A DNA stretch of 64,000 nt from Thermothelomyces thermophilus ATCC 42464. Lineage: Eukaryota; Ascomycota; Sordariomycetes; Sordariales; Chaetomiaceae. How positions within the stretch are numbered: position 1 is the first letter of the stretch; each line of letters opens with the position of its first letter. Location of the stretch: assembly GCF_000226095.1 (NCBI RefSeq), contig NC_016477.1, forward strand, positions 124,001 through 188,000. Direction: 5' to 3'. Made by a program: the position numbers and the translations under genes. A model generated the notes under the pieces. The model saw only the letters and a list, made by a program, of their open reading frames with translations. It had not been told where the DNA came from and did no database searches. This document shows, one piece after another, positions 32,189 through 43,300 of the stretch.

Positions 32189-33278
32189 GTTTGTCTTTCT
32201 GTCTGTCTATCTGTCAGTCTGCCCCTCTTCATTTTTCTTGTACTACTTTGGCGGAACTCACAAGCTGGGTTCTGGGAATTCGTTCGATGGGTCTGAACTT
32301 TTTTAATTTTTTTTTTTTTTTTTTGGTCTGGTTTGGTCTGATCTGAGAAAGAGAGATACCACCCGGCAGCGAGCCAGCCGTTCGGAATGCTGGTCGGCGT
32401 TGGAGTCTGGAGTATGCTCTGTCCTAATACTTGTTGAGATATATCATGGAACCTATTACGATTGTTTTAATGAACTTTTCCCCTCGTCGCTTGGCGGGGT
32501 GCAAGTAGCATAATACTAGAGTACCCCATAATATTATCATCGCCTAGGTGTGTGTTGGCCTCGTTGGTGTTGGTCCATGGCATCATGGTGGCTCGAGAAG
32601 GGTCAAATTTCAGAAGCTTCGCTTTCCTGATTCCTAGACGACGAGTTTGAAGGGGGTCATGGGTGCTCGTAAGGTGTTCTCTCACTACGAGTGGCGCGCC
32701 ATCTTTATTCAACGATTACTGGCTGGCACACATTCATGGCAGACCATCGTGCAAAAAAATAAAAAATAAAAAAAAAAAACTCCCTCCAGGCATTGTAATT
32801 TTTCGACGGGATCTTCCTTGAGCAATGTGTGTAAACAGAGACCCGTGTTTGTCTTATTAGAGTACCCTTTTCTGGGCGTGTCAAGTCACCAATACTCAAG
32901 AGCTGCGCGAGGCTCAAGGAAATCGGTGCTGACGACTTTGCAGGCGGAGCCCCCAGACAGGGGATGATCACAGCCCAGACACCCCGTGGTTTCGGATCAG
33001 GAGTCTAGGCACATAGAAACGGCGCTCTCATCTCCCCTAAGCTGCGGGTGGCCGAGAACGACCGTGCCGCCCAGGACTCCCGCATTACCCCATATCGCCG
33101 TCGAGGACTTGTCAATCCCACAGGCCGAAGATATAGGGCCGGTGGAGAGCGCCCGCAAACGCAGGAAATATTAAACGGCTGCCATCTCGGCATGGCGACG
33201 GCTCAACGATACCGTACCTCCTTCAGAAGCAGCTGCTAGGCGACTAGCAACTCCCTGATTTCTCGACGACAGCAATAA
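32189..33278. other. Intergenic, no gene seen
   Basis: 3' flank of the kinesin with T-rich stretches (32300-32325), then A-rich and mixed sequence. Missing first exon(s) of the caspase-like gene might lie at 33000-33240 but none is convincing. Confidence 0.5.
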
Positions 33279-34160
33279 CAGTCACCGTCCCCGCCTCCTT
33301 TCACCATATCAGCGCAAACGCGCCCTCCCACAAACGTCCATGTTCTGACTCTGCCGTGGGAAACGACTGGTCTTGCCGACACCGACTCCCTGCGCGCCAC
33401 GCTCAAACGGCGCGGGTACCACGTGCAGCGCCGCACGATCCCGTGCGATTACCCGACGGCGGCGGTCGAGACCATCCTGCACCGGTTCCTCCCGGAGGGG
33501 GGTTCGCCGTCTCTCGGCCCGGCAGCGTCGCCGACGCCTTCGGCGGGAGGCGATAGCCAGCTGGTAGTCTACTACCGTGGGTGGGGTTGCCTAGATGTGG
33601 AGGGGAGAACGGCCTTCTTCAGGTGCGTTGCGTGTTGCACGCTTCGGATCCCGCTTCCTCTGCGGCACGAAAGGCACGGGGCTGATCAGGTTTGGGATGA
33701 TGATAACAGCGGTCCTTCTCCCGAGGCGAGCCGGTTCTTCTGGGAGGATATTAGGGAACCCATCATGCGGAGTCTGCAGGACGTATTGCTAGTCTTCGAT
33801 TGTACTGCTCTTCCGGGGATTCCAGACGAGCGGCGCGGGATCAGGGTGGAGGTGGGCATGGCGCCATGCTCGGCCTCGAAAAAAACAGTTGCTCGGGGCT
33901 TGTGCTCCGGCGAAATATCGTGGAGAAATAATGGAAAGGACGGAACCACGGGACGATATGGCAAACTCGCTGTGTATGGCGTGGGCGATGTGCAGACGTC
34001 GTCAGTGCACAGAGTGTGCTCGCTCATCAAGGAGGACCTGCAAACCACGCAGCTTGTGTCGACAGTGTTCTCCAGTCAGCTGGGAGGCGGACATCTGCTC
34101 GACATATACCTGCCGAGGCTCGCTCCTCCGTTGACGACGGGTCGGCAAAGTCTAAATTAG
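33279..34160 (+). pseudogene. Caspase-like fungal protein, start missing and dyad histidine replaced
   Basis: An open frame from 33279 reads TNVHVLTLPWETTGLADTDS and RATLKRRGYHVQRRTIP, then QLVVYYRGWG and later SLQDVLLVFDCTALPG. This layout of beta strands matches the stand-alone caspase-like (C14) domains common in fungi, where the strands end in YYxGHG and LLDCC. Here the His position is Trp (YYRGWG), while the Cys of FDC is kept, so protease activity is doubtful. A 51-base intron (33623-33673, GTGCGT..GAAAG) can be removed in frame between RTAFFR and HGADQVW. No ATG precedes the first strand; the first ATG (33423) would cut it, so an upstream exon is missing or the gene is truncated. The C-terminal part (TQLVSTVFSSQLGGGHLLDI) is open to the stop. 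Confidence 0.5.
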
Positions 34161-34198
34161 GTCCAAGCCAGCTATCCGCTGAACATGGTCTGCCTGGT

Positions 34199-35415
34199 TC
34201 AAGTCTCCTGGGAGCGCTGGCTTGCATGCTCGGACTCCAGCTGCTTGATCATCCTACAGATCTTCGCGTGATGCGTGGTGGGCAAGCCTAGCCTCTGCCC
34301 CTGCGAGACCAGGTAGCCGTTGATGTAGTCGATCTCAGTTGGCTTTCCATTCCGGACATCCTGCAGCATCGAGCTGGTATTGTTGGCGGTTTTCCGGGCT
34401 ACGTCCCAGACAAAGTCCCCTAAGGCTGCGTCTGTGAATTCCTGCTCGACGAGCTCGCCCGAAGACCTTGGGAGTAGTGCCCTGACGATGAGACCAGCCT
34501 CTTGAAGAAGGTGAAGAGACATGTCTCTCGCCTCGGCGGACTCGATCAAATGCCCATTCTTGCACCCAAAAATGGCCGTCAGAGGGTTGATGATGGAGTT
34601 GACAACGAGCTTCAGCAGCTGGGCTCGCAGAGTTCGTTCCGGAGAGAGCAGGCGCGCCCCAAGCAGGGGGGCATCCAGGAGCTGTGTCACCATGGGGTTT
34701 CTGTCCATGTTAGCAGGCGGCGGGAGGTCGGCGGAAGCCGGGGAGGCGCCGCCTACAACGCCCACCGACAGGGCCCCAGTTCCGGCATGAACGAAAGTGA
34801 AGGGTGACTTGTAGTAGATGCCCGAGCTGCATATACCGGCCCAGTAGGTCGGACGGCTCTCTGGATCGGGGAAGAGCTTCTCCGACACTTCGTCGGCAAC
34901 ACCTAATTAGGATGTGCGTCAGTCAGACGATAACGAGGTGATTGTCTGCATCGAAGACGGCCTTTGGATTGATACGTACCCATGCCATTCTGCAGAAACA
35001 GGATGTGCGAGTCTTTGTTCAGCCGGTGCTTTATCGGGGCGATGGCTGAAGTTGTCGCCATGGTCTTTGTCGCAACAATCAGGTGCCTGATTGGAGCATC
35101 GCTACCGACGACCACGCCTGGATGATTTTCAATCTCGCTTGGTTGGATCCCGGCAGCGGCATCACCGACGAGCTCCACGCGGAATCCCGTCGCACGCCCA
35201 AGTTTTCTGGATTCTGGCGGTAGAGTGTCGATCTCGGGAATGTAAGATATCGACCGATTTTCGCTCTCCCAGTGCCGGAGGAGGTAACGCTTGTGGAAGA
35301 ATAGCGTCACGGGCGGAAGACGAGAAGGCACGTCGGTCTGGTGCCCCTGCCTCAGCGCGAAGGCAACGTATTTACCCAGGTTTCCCAATCCGAGAACGTG
35401 AATTCCCCTATCCAT
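34199..35415 (-). CDS. 2-dehydropantoate 2-reductase (ApbA/PanE family)
   Basis: Two exons, 34980-35415 and 34199-34902 (donor GTACGT, acceptor TAATTAG), give 379 residues. The N-terminus MDRGIHVLGLGNLGKYVAFA holds the Rossmann GxGxxG for NADPH. HLIVATKTMAT and FLQNGMGVADEV are the conserved segments before the active site. The C-terminal helical domain has LLKLVVNSIINPLTAIFGCK, where Lys and Asn match the catalytic Lys and substrate-binding Asn of PanE, and NGKPTEIDYINGYLVSQG near the end, with Glu as expected. The reaction in the family is reduction of ketopantoate to pantoate for coenzyme A. Fungi carry several paralogues, so this one may act on another 2-keto acid. It is convergent with the caspase-like gene, with only 38 bases between stops. 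Confidence 0.88.
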
Positions 35416-35772
35416 CTCGGTCGGACAGCCCGAATGCCCCCGGGTCTCTAATCAACGTTAATACCTTGAAGGGGTGCCAATACACCCGTGGACACAAGCG
35501 GACGATTTAATATTTTAATACATGCTGTGAAAGAGAGAAGATCCACCCATTGCCGAAACCCAAGGGACTCGGCTTACTGTGTAATTTATCAATTTGGTTC
35601 TCAGTGCCCCAGCAGAACGAAACAGGGTTAGGGTTCCGCTATACACTACTCGAAGAGATACATGTCTCTCTTGGCCACTGATTTATCGAGAAAAGGCCGC
35701 ATGGTTTGGTTATATGTTTGTGTATAGCACCTAGAGTACAGTACGTCCACAGTAGCAGGTGAGAAGCTATGG
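35416..35772. other. Short intergenic region with a double telomere-type repeat
   Basis: Upstream of the PanE-type gene. AGGGTTAGGGTT lies at 35624-35635, about 210 bases before that start. No gene. Confidence 0.6.
35624..35635. repeat. Interstitial double telomere-type repeat
   Basis: Two TTAGGG units in tandem, in the upstream region of the minus-strand PanE-type gene, at nearly the same distance from the start codon as the copy at 11739. Confidence 0.7.
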
Positions 35773-37878
35773 CTATACCGGCGGTGCTGAAGCTCCCTGT
35801 CCGACGCCCCAGATCTCGGCCCAGCGCTTCGAGCTGTTCCTTAAGGGGCCATCCAGCCGCCCGAACCTCGCCGGCAGGCCGGTGTTGGCTTCCGGCAGGC
35901 ATAGCCACTCCCTCACGCAGTCAGGCACCTCCTCCTTGACGTGGCTGATACAAATGAGCGCCTGCTGATCCGAGAGACCGGTTACCTTCACGCTGCCCGA
36001 CCTGGAGGCCGGGCTATCCACTATGGTGGCGCCCGTCAGCGATCCATTGCCCTGCTTGGGGCCAAGTGAGTACATCTTCTCTTCTCCATAAGTCAGGAAA
36101 AGCATGCACTTGTCTCGGACGGCATCATCCATGCCGCCAAACGCCTCATCGAGCACCACAACGTCAGGGTGCTTAATGATGGCACGGAGAAAGAGCAGGA
36201 CGCGCTGGGCACTGAAGGACAGTTCGCCAAACATGTAATCGTTGGCCCACCCAACCGACCCATCTGCACTACCGTCGGACAAGGTCGGCCGTGCCTGTTT
36301 GTGGAAGACGGCAGGATTGAGCTCCTGTTCGAACCATCTGAGCGTGGCCTTGACTTGTTCCGTGGCAGCCGCGTCAAGCTTCGGCTTGCTGCGGAACGTA
36401 TCGGCCCACGCGCTCTCGAGCACTTGTCGAATGGTCAGATTGCGCGGCATGTGCTGGTGGATCTCGGGACTCGAATGGCCTACGCGGGACTGGACGTCCC
36501 AGAAGGTGAGAGGCCGCTCGCCGGAACCCGGCTCGGGCAGCCGGCTGCGGCCAAACAACCTGATGGGGAGGCAGTAGGTCTGGGGATGGTCAGAGCAGAG
36601 GAGGGAAACGATGGTGGTCTTGCCAGACCCATTCGGGCCAAAGACGCCCCACCGTTCGCCTCTCCGAACCGTCCAGTGAAGACCGCTGACGGTCTCGCCG
36701 TCTCTCTCCTCGGTCCAATTCCCCAGGACAACCTTCCCGCCGTATTGGACTCTGCAGCCGGCCATCTCGACGAGGGGCTCACCGAGACTCTTAGTCTCTG
36801 AATCCGTGGCACCCCCTCGAGCGGGAACGCCGATTGAGAAGTCCTCGGCCATTCCCTCCCCCGTGACTCCATCCTTTGTGAGCGTCCTGCCCATCTCACT
36901 AAGAGCATGCACCGGCAGCGACTCATCCTCGGCCAATTTTCCGTTTCGGACGCCCCGCACATACTTCCTCAGCCCTTCCAGGACCGTCTCCTTGGTGCCC
37001 ATGGCCGCGACCTGGGCATCCGTCCTGAGGTAGACCAGGTGCGTGATCCAGTCCGGCAGGGGATCCTGTGGCCGGGCGCTCAGCACCAGCCGCGGATTCG
37101 CCTTCTCGGCAAGCGACTGGAGGAGCGGACTCAGACCGGAGACGGTCGGCGGGTCCAAGCCCATAAAGGGCTCGTCGAGCAACAGGACCTCCGGGCTCGT
37201 CAGCAGCGCCCGGGCAATGCGCGCTCGCCGCCCTTGGCCGTTAGAGAGGAAGGTCACGGGCAGATCCAGGAGGCTCTCCAGCCGAAGGTCGGCCACCACG
37301 CGCTGGAACAGCTTCTCGTCGACGCCTTTGTCGTCGGGGAGCTTAGACGGGTTCAGCTGCGTGTTGCCCAGGAGGAAGTCCCGCAGGGAGAAGTCGGTGA
37401 TCTCCCGCCGCGACTCGTACCGCGCGGCCAAGTAGGTCGGAGCAGCTGGGCCGAGGCCGCTGCCGCTGCCCTGTGAGTCAAAACCGACGTACTGGACCGC
37501 ACGCGCCGGGGTCCGCAGATGCGACGGGACCTCTTCAGTGCTGAGGTACGGAAAAGCCCGTGACGTGGGGGGGAAAGCCAAGTGTTGGCCGCGGAGGACC
37601 TGCAGGAAGGTGGTCTTTCCGGAAAGGGACGGCCCGACGATGCACCAATTGTGTGCCGTCTTGCTCCGCGCGGGCAGCTCGAAGCTCAAATTCTTGAAGT
37701 ACGGTGGGTTTGGATGGGCGTGAACGTGTGCTTGCGACGTTAGTGCCGAGACAGAGCCCGGTTGTTGTCGATAGAAGGTGCCATTGGCGATGCGAATGAT
37801 GGGCGGCGGGCCGGATGGCAATCGCATCTTGTCAATTGGCCGCCAACAATGTGGTGTCGGCAAGTCATGATGTTGCAA
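35773..37878 (-). CDS. Soluble twin-ABC ATPase (YDR061W/ModF-like)
   Basis: One exon of 701 residues from the ATG at 37878; an internal ATG (37827, MRLPSGPPPI) is an equally good start. There are two ABC nucleotide-binding domains and no membrane segments. Domain 1 has Walker A GPSLSGKTTFL, signature LSNGQGRRARIARALL and Walker B EVLLLDEPFMGLDPPT. Domain 2 has Walker A GPNGSGKTTIVSLLC, a degenerate signature LSFSAQRVLLFLRAI and Walker B DVVVLDEAFGGMDD. The second site thus lacks the canonical SGGQ. In yeast the similar protein YDR061W has no known function, and bacterial ModF is its closest well-known shape. A role in organelle homeostasis is speculation. Confidence 0.85.
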   Translation of the reverse strand: MQHHDLPTPHCWRPIDKMRLPSGPPPIIRIANGTFYRQQPGSVSALTSQAHVHAHPNPPYFKNLSFELPARSKTAHNWCIVGPSLSGKTTFLQVLRGQHLAFPPTSRAFPYLSTEEVPSHLRTPARAVQYVGFDSQGSGSGLGPAAPTYLAARYESRREITDFSLRDFLLGNTQLNPSKLPDDKGVDEKLFQRVVADLRLESLLDLPVTFLSNGQGRRARIARALLTSPEVLLLDEPFMGLDPPTVSGLSPLLQSLAEKANPRLVLSARPQDPLPDWITHLVYLRTDAQVAAMGTKETVLEGLRKYVRGVRNGKLAEDESLPVHALSEMGRTLTKDGVTGEGMAEDFSIGVPARGGATDSETKSLGEPLVEMAGCRVQYGGKVVLGNWTEERDGETVSGLHWTVRRGERWGVFGPNGSGKTTIVSLLCSDHPQTYCLPIRLFGRSRLPEPGSGERPLTFWDVQSRVGHSSPEIHQHMPRNLTIRQVLESAWADTFRSKPKLDAAATEQVKATLRWFEQELNPAVFHKQARPTLSDGSADGSVGWANDYMFGELSFSAQRVLLFLRAIIKHPDVVVLDEAFGGMDDAVRDKCMLFLTYGEEKMYSLGPKQGNGSLTGATIVDSPASRSGSVKVTGLSDQQALICISHVKEEVPDCVREWLCLPEANTGLPARFGRLDGPLRNSSKRWAEIWGVGQGASAPPV

Positions 37879-38344
37879 GGAGGTGAATCATGAGTCAACA
37901 CAATATTCAAGTAGTCATTGCCGGGTTCGGAGATAATCGCTGTAATGCCGTTGTGCAACTTACAGTGCCCGCGACTGGGGTTTCCGGATGTTGATTGGGT
38001 CAAAGGTCGAGGTCCGGCAGGGCAGCTTCAGATTACGTAACTCCCTACGGAGTACCGACGACCAGTTGGCAGTTCTAGCGGCCTGATCCCTGCTGATGAA
38101 CGCGAGGCAGCTTGGAGCCTGCGCATCACCTACTAACTAACTACAGCTCCAAAGCCGACCGACCCAAGAAAGCATCCATTCGGCCTGCAACGACTTCCCA
38201 GCAGAAACCTCAACCCGCCACAACCCTCTCGAACGACCGATCAACTCAGAATAATCCTCAACCGAAGGGGCCCATTACATTCACAGTCAAGGATAACGGT
38301 ACAAAACTAATCGCGCACTCAACATATCCTCAAAACCGCCCAAG
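37879..38344. other. Divergent promoter region, no gene seen
   Basis: Lies between the ABC gene (minus) and ump1 (plus). TACGGAGTA lies at 38046-38054. Confidence 0.6.
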
Positions 38345-38980
38345 ATGGTAAATGCCCCTCCTCCGCTCTCAGCAGCATTCCCTTGCCCACCTTTCCTTCA
38401 ACCTCCTTCATTCGTCTCTTCCCTCCCTCCTCCTCCTCCTCCTCCTCCTCCTCCTACCAGTAGCCGTCATCATGCGACCTGCTAACCCGGCGTGCTCCAA
38501 CCCCCGCCCGCCCTGCAGTCCCTCCGCATCGTCCCCGCCGACAACCACCACAAGACCTTCACCCACCTCGCCTCGCGCGAGACGGTCGCGCCGTCGGCCC
38601 CGGGCCTGCACGACACGCTGCGCGCGGGCGTCGGCCCGTCCGCCTTCGACGTGGCCGCGAACCGGCCGATCTCGTCGCACCCGCTCGAGGCACGCCTCAA
38701 GGCCTGGGAGTCGACCCGCGAGGCGCTGCGCATGGAGACGCTGCGGCGGGTCTACGGCATCGCCGAGCCCGTCCGCCGGCAGATGGAGCTCAAGATCACG
38801 CGCGAGGGGGAGTGGAAGCCCATGGCCCTCGGCGGCGGCCTCCCCGGCGCGAGCGTGCACGAGGACATACTGGCCGGCCGTGATGAGACCATCACCTGGG
38901 AGGACGTCTTCACCGGAGAGGACTCGCGGCCGTTGGTCGGCATGCACGAAGAGATGGAGAGGAAGCTGAAGATGATGTAA
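38345..38980 (+). CDS. ump1: Ump1/POMP proteasome maturation factor
   Basis: Two exons: 38345-38347, which is only the ATG, and 38519-38980. The 171-base intron begins directly after the start codon (ATG|GTAAAT) and ends CCCTGCAG. Splicing gives MSLRIVPADNHHKTF, the expected Ump1 N-terminus, and 154 residues in all, close to yeast Ump1 (148). The core GPSAFDVAANRPISSHPLEA and RLKAWESTREALRMETLRRV is the diagnostic block of the family, followed by YGIAEPVRRQMELKI. Ump1 is a chaperone of 20S proteasome assembly that helps join half-proteasomes and is then the first substrate. It is transcribed divergently from the ABC ATPase gene. Confidence 0.93.
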
Positions 38981-39588
38981 AATGAGGCTCCGTTCTATGA
39001 ATGCGTCTCAGCGGGGTTGGGCGGCACGACTGAGAACAGTTATGGCGTCGCTGGTCCCTGTGAACAGACCGCGCTGCCGCCGTTGCCCATCGTGGTTCGA
39101 ATGCCAGGCTGCAAGCAATAGAATTGGTGGGGTAGAGTTGTGATGAGCAGGCGGTTGTCACCATGGAAAGGGAGTCGCAGAGCATCCGCGCAGCAGCAGC
39201 TGTTGCGCCTCGGCGCGGCACAACGTCAAGTGCTCGCACCAAACCTAGAATATCCCCACAACATCATGTATAAAGGCATCGCTGGGAGGTCCCCTGGCCG
39301 TCCTTCGTCATGTGTTTGTGCTCGAGAAAAAGACGAATAAAAAACACAGTACGCCAGACCCAACTCCTACAACCCGTGCACATTAAATCGAAGAGCCCCT
39401 CGTGGAAAAGACAAACATCGCTTTCGTGCTCCTTGCCACCAGAAATGCATTTGAATGTCCGAGAGACGGAAAGAGAGCCCAATATGCCTGTGTCATGAAG
39501 CAGAACCCGGCATCTAGCCGGAAGATACGATCCACGTCAGACGTGCCATGGATCTGGATACGGCGACTCGGTCGAGTCTCTCATGAAT
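38981..39588. other. Convergent intergenic region, no gene seen
   Basis: 3' flanks of ump1 and of the ubiquitin-fold gene. No coding feature; small frames only. Confidence 0.6.
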
Positions 39589-40393
39589 TCACAGAATGAC
39601 ACAGCAGCCGCTGCCCCCATCGCGGGTCCTCCCCTCGCGGCCGCTGGCCTTACTATGGGCCGCCTCTTCTTCCTCCATCATCTCAGGCGGACGCACTGAC
39701 ATGTGGACGACGTTGGGGCTGTCCTGGCTAAAATGGTACTCTGGGAGCCGGTCAGTTTTATCTCTCTCAAACGCCCAAGCGGCATGAGGCAAAGGAAGGA
39801 AGGCACCGACTCTTTAACTGCTCCTTATCATCCAACAGTTTTCCAAAATGGATCAGCCGAATGCTGCTCGGGCTAGCCGGCTTGCCTTCCCATTCCTCCC
39901 TCCACTCTCGCAAGATCAGCTCCTTTAGCTTATAGACCGAAATACTGAAGGGATCCCGTGCGCCCGATTCCGTCAGGTCCGGCACGTCGACGTTACGTTT
40001 CGAGAGGTACTTCTCATCGATCTTGTAAGGGTGTCTGGCACCCGTCGGGAGCAAGAGGGTGATGGCGCAGACGGGTGCATCTGGGTGGCTGGGCGTAACA
40101 GCATGTTGCGGTGGGTAAGATGGCCCTGTTGACAGCGAGTCGCCTTCTTTTGGTTCCTCGGCCGGTGGCAGCGACGGCTCGTTCTTCTCCTTCCCTTTTG
40201 ACGATATTTCTGCGTCGGCTACTGCGGCGCTTGATTCCGCTGTGGCCTTCGTAACTGTCTCCTTGGTGTCTGTCCGATCCTTTCCCTCGTCCGCTTCATT
40301 TACTGGTAACGGGCCAGCTGGTTGTGGTACAGGATCGTGGTTGACTTGGCTGACAGGCTCGGTGTCGCCATTCTTAGGTGCGGGTTCCGCCAT
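39589..40393 (-). CDS. Membrane-anchored ubiquitin-fold protein (UBL3/MUB type) with CaaX end
   Basis: Two exons, 39811-40393 and 39589-39740 (donor GTCGGT, acceptor CTCCCAG), give 244 residues. The N-terminal ~110 residues are Pro/Glu/Lys-rich and disordered. The ubiquitin-like fold starts at VCAITLLLPTGARHPYKID and includes FSISVYKLKELILREW, SSIRLIHFGKLLDDKEQLK and, across the intron, FSQDSPNVVHMSVRPPE. The tail ends CCVIL: the last four residues CVIL form a CaaX box ending in Leu, predicting geranylgeranylation, and the Cys before it could be palmitoylated. Plant MUB and animal UBL3 proteins share this layout and sit on the plasma membrane, where MUBs dock E2 enzymes and UBL3 sorts proteins to vesicles. 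Role in fungi is inferred. Confidence 0.85.
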
Positions 40394-43300
40394 GGTCAGA
40401 GGGGAGAGAGGACGGAAAGGGATCGGCAAGACGATCGGAAGCGAACGTGATAGTCTCAGCGACACGAGCAATTGAAGAAGATAAGTCTCCGAGACAAAAA
40501 TCGGGTACCCGGTGCGCGTGGTGTTCGATGTGTTTGGGAATACAGTTCAGAGACGGGGTTCCCCCGTAACGCCGTCGGATACGAGTGGGTAACCAGCTCC
40601 GAACGCCCGGAACCAGTGCTTCGTCAGTGACTGAAATCGGTTGCGCGTACCGAGCTAGTGCGTCGTGTTTCCCGTTTCCCCCTGTTTGTCTCCTCCTCTT
40701 CTCTTGTTCAGGCGGTGGCGAGGTGTGGGTGCTCGCTGCAAAGAGCGTGCACGTCGGATCTACCGGAGATGCAGCCTGTCGTCATGTGTTCGCTGGAGAT
40801 CGCTGCAGAGCTGTCGAGAGGGATTGGCTCTCTAACACGATGATAAAAGTTCAGGTCAAGAGATTTTTCGAAAACAAAACGCAGAATCTAGGTAATATGA
40901 ATACCGCAAATCGAATTTCGGAACGGCCGAAGACGAGATGGCTTGCTGGTTGGTCGGTCAACTATCCCTCTAGCTCTAGCGAGGTATGCAACACGCGGAT
41001 GGGCGACTGCGGGAACCACCGAGCGCAGTGAGACGGGGGCGCACGGTCAGCTGCCAGATCGGTAGGGGTGAAGCGAGAGACCCAACTGAAGCAACAGCGA
41101 CCGGAGTCTCAACCCAAACAGGACGTCCAAATGATGAAAGGGCTAGGTTTACGACCGTGCCTGAAATGGTTGAAGTCGTCACTTGTCCAAGTGAACTCAA
41201 TTGGAGAGGAGACAGTCTTGGCAGGACACTTCCCCCAGCGGACCCCCGGGCAATCTTTCAGAGACCGCCAGGCCAGACCAAGGGGAAAGTGTGCAGTGAC
41301 GGCCTGATGTCCCACTGGGAGCTGGGGAAAGCTCCACCCAGTGCCGCATAAGGGAACCAAAGCACTCGCATATGCACAGGCCAAGCTACACTACATACCT
41401 TCCTCGCCTAGCTTTCCGCCGAGGTATCCAAGTTCCCATACTTTACTCACTGAACCTAAAGACAGGATGACTATTTTTCTTCGGAGACTCCACAAGCAGG
41501 GATACACTACGGAGGAACTCGACATTCAACGCGTGTCATGAGGCAACTGAGATGGTGTCTAGACCATGAAACTGGAGACTTCTGAAGTATGCACTGCGTA
41601 GAAGTGACGCTCTGCACCACCACTGCGGCCCCGCTGGCTCCCCGAGTCCCCGGCCCGCTCTCGGCTACGATAGTTGCTCGTGATGCCACTGTATTGCTCT
41701 TGCTCCGTCCTGCGCTCTAAACTCGGGATCGAACTTCAGACGTCCCACATCGTATCGACATATCGGGGATGCGTTCACTCATGTACAGCTTAGCCTGCCA
41801 ACAAACACCGCACGAAAGCCATCAACAATAGTTGTCCCGGGAAAATACACGTTCGTCATTTCAATTGTAGTAAAAGCAGCAGAATGGCAACTGTAAAGAT
41901 TATGAGTAAAAGGAGCTCCCGCTCTGCTGGCTGCAATAATAATGATAACAACAGACTAGGCATCCCCCCAAACACACACCTTTACAAACAAAAAGGCAAA
42001 AAGAAAAAAAGAAGGAAGGAAAGGAAAAAGGAGAGAACTGTGGCCCAATTCCCAGGGTGCGACTTCCACCGACTAGCAGTGCCCAATAGCAGCCGGAACT
42101 CGCCTCAGCTATGACGTTGTGTTGAGGACGTCATCCCAGGCGATACAGTTTGAGACAAAGTCGTCGCAAGCGGCGAGAACTTAAGACGGCCAGCCTCCGT
42201 GGTTGCCCGATCCTAGTAGACAAATATAGTCAAAGCGCTCCAGATTTGCGGGCTCCTGCGTAGAGGTCTGCGTGCAGTGCCCGTCGCAGCTCCTGCGGCA
42301 TTAGCAAGTAACATCGAAAGGCGGCGATAGCGCCCAAGTTCTTGATCGATGTGCTCCTTGGAAGCCTATTGGTGTCGACGACAAGAAGATAAATAAACGT
42401 CCGTGAGGCTTGGGTCTGCATTGGTTGAAGCCGTACCGGTACAACATACGACGGATGACAAACAAGAGCGAGCTTGACAACAACATGAGACTGTCTCCTC
42501 TCGGGAACTAGCTATCTAACCCTCCGGAGCTTTATTATATATAGTAAACCTTGATTGTTCTGAGGAGAATGTATCTACCTGCGGGTAAACTATCGACAGT
42601 GTCGAACGTAGTGGCAAGCTCGAGTGAGCATTCGAGAGAGGCTTGTAGCGGGTGGCTTAAATGTAAGGAGAAAACGAGTGATATTTATAGACAAAGGAAA
42701 TGGCTAAAGCGTTCGTGAGCGTACTAACGCGCTGTGGCTAGCGTATGGCTAGTGCTTTAGAAGCTCCAGCGCTTCTGACAGACAGCGTAGGAGGGCATTT
42801 TCCAGTTTAGCGTCGGCAAAAAGATCGGATAGTAATATTTGTAAATGTAGCCGGTGGCACCAAGGGAGTAATGTAGACTTGGTGTTTTTGATTGAACTCT
42901 ACGAGGCTCATTCGTCAATGCAACAGGAGTCAATCCAGGCCTAAAACTGACCTCGGTTAGGAAGCGACCCTGTAGTATTAATCGAAACAGCCTTTGATGC
43001 GTAATACCGAAGCTAGTCGATTTATCATCTGTCATGGCAAGACCGCTTCCTTTTTCCTATATACGCCGAATGACGGCTTATAGCGGTTCCTTAGCCAGAA
43101 AATTGGAAAACATAAGCGAACTTGTCCTGGTGACAGGTATCTGGTGATATCTGGTGAGAGTGAGATAGAAGGATGAGGTACATGAACAAGTAATGACAGG
43201 TAATGAACGGTGGTCATGGCGATGGCGAGTGTGTAACTACATCCCGGATACAGTTTATTGTACGGACGTATAAAACTTGCATTAAAAACTGACGACAACG

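Noticed and set aside
42230-42486. Short minus-strand frames in the gene-poor block
   Set aside because: I considered a repeat-element remnant, but found no defined ends, no domain and no second copy, so no family is claimed.
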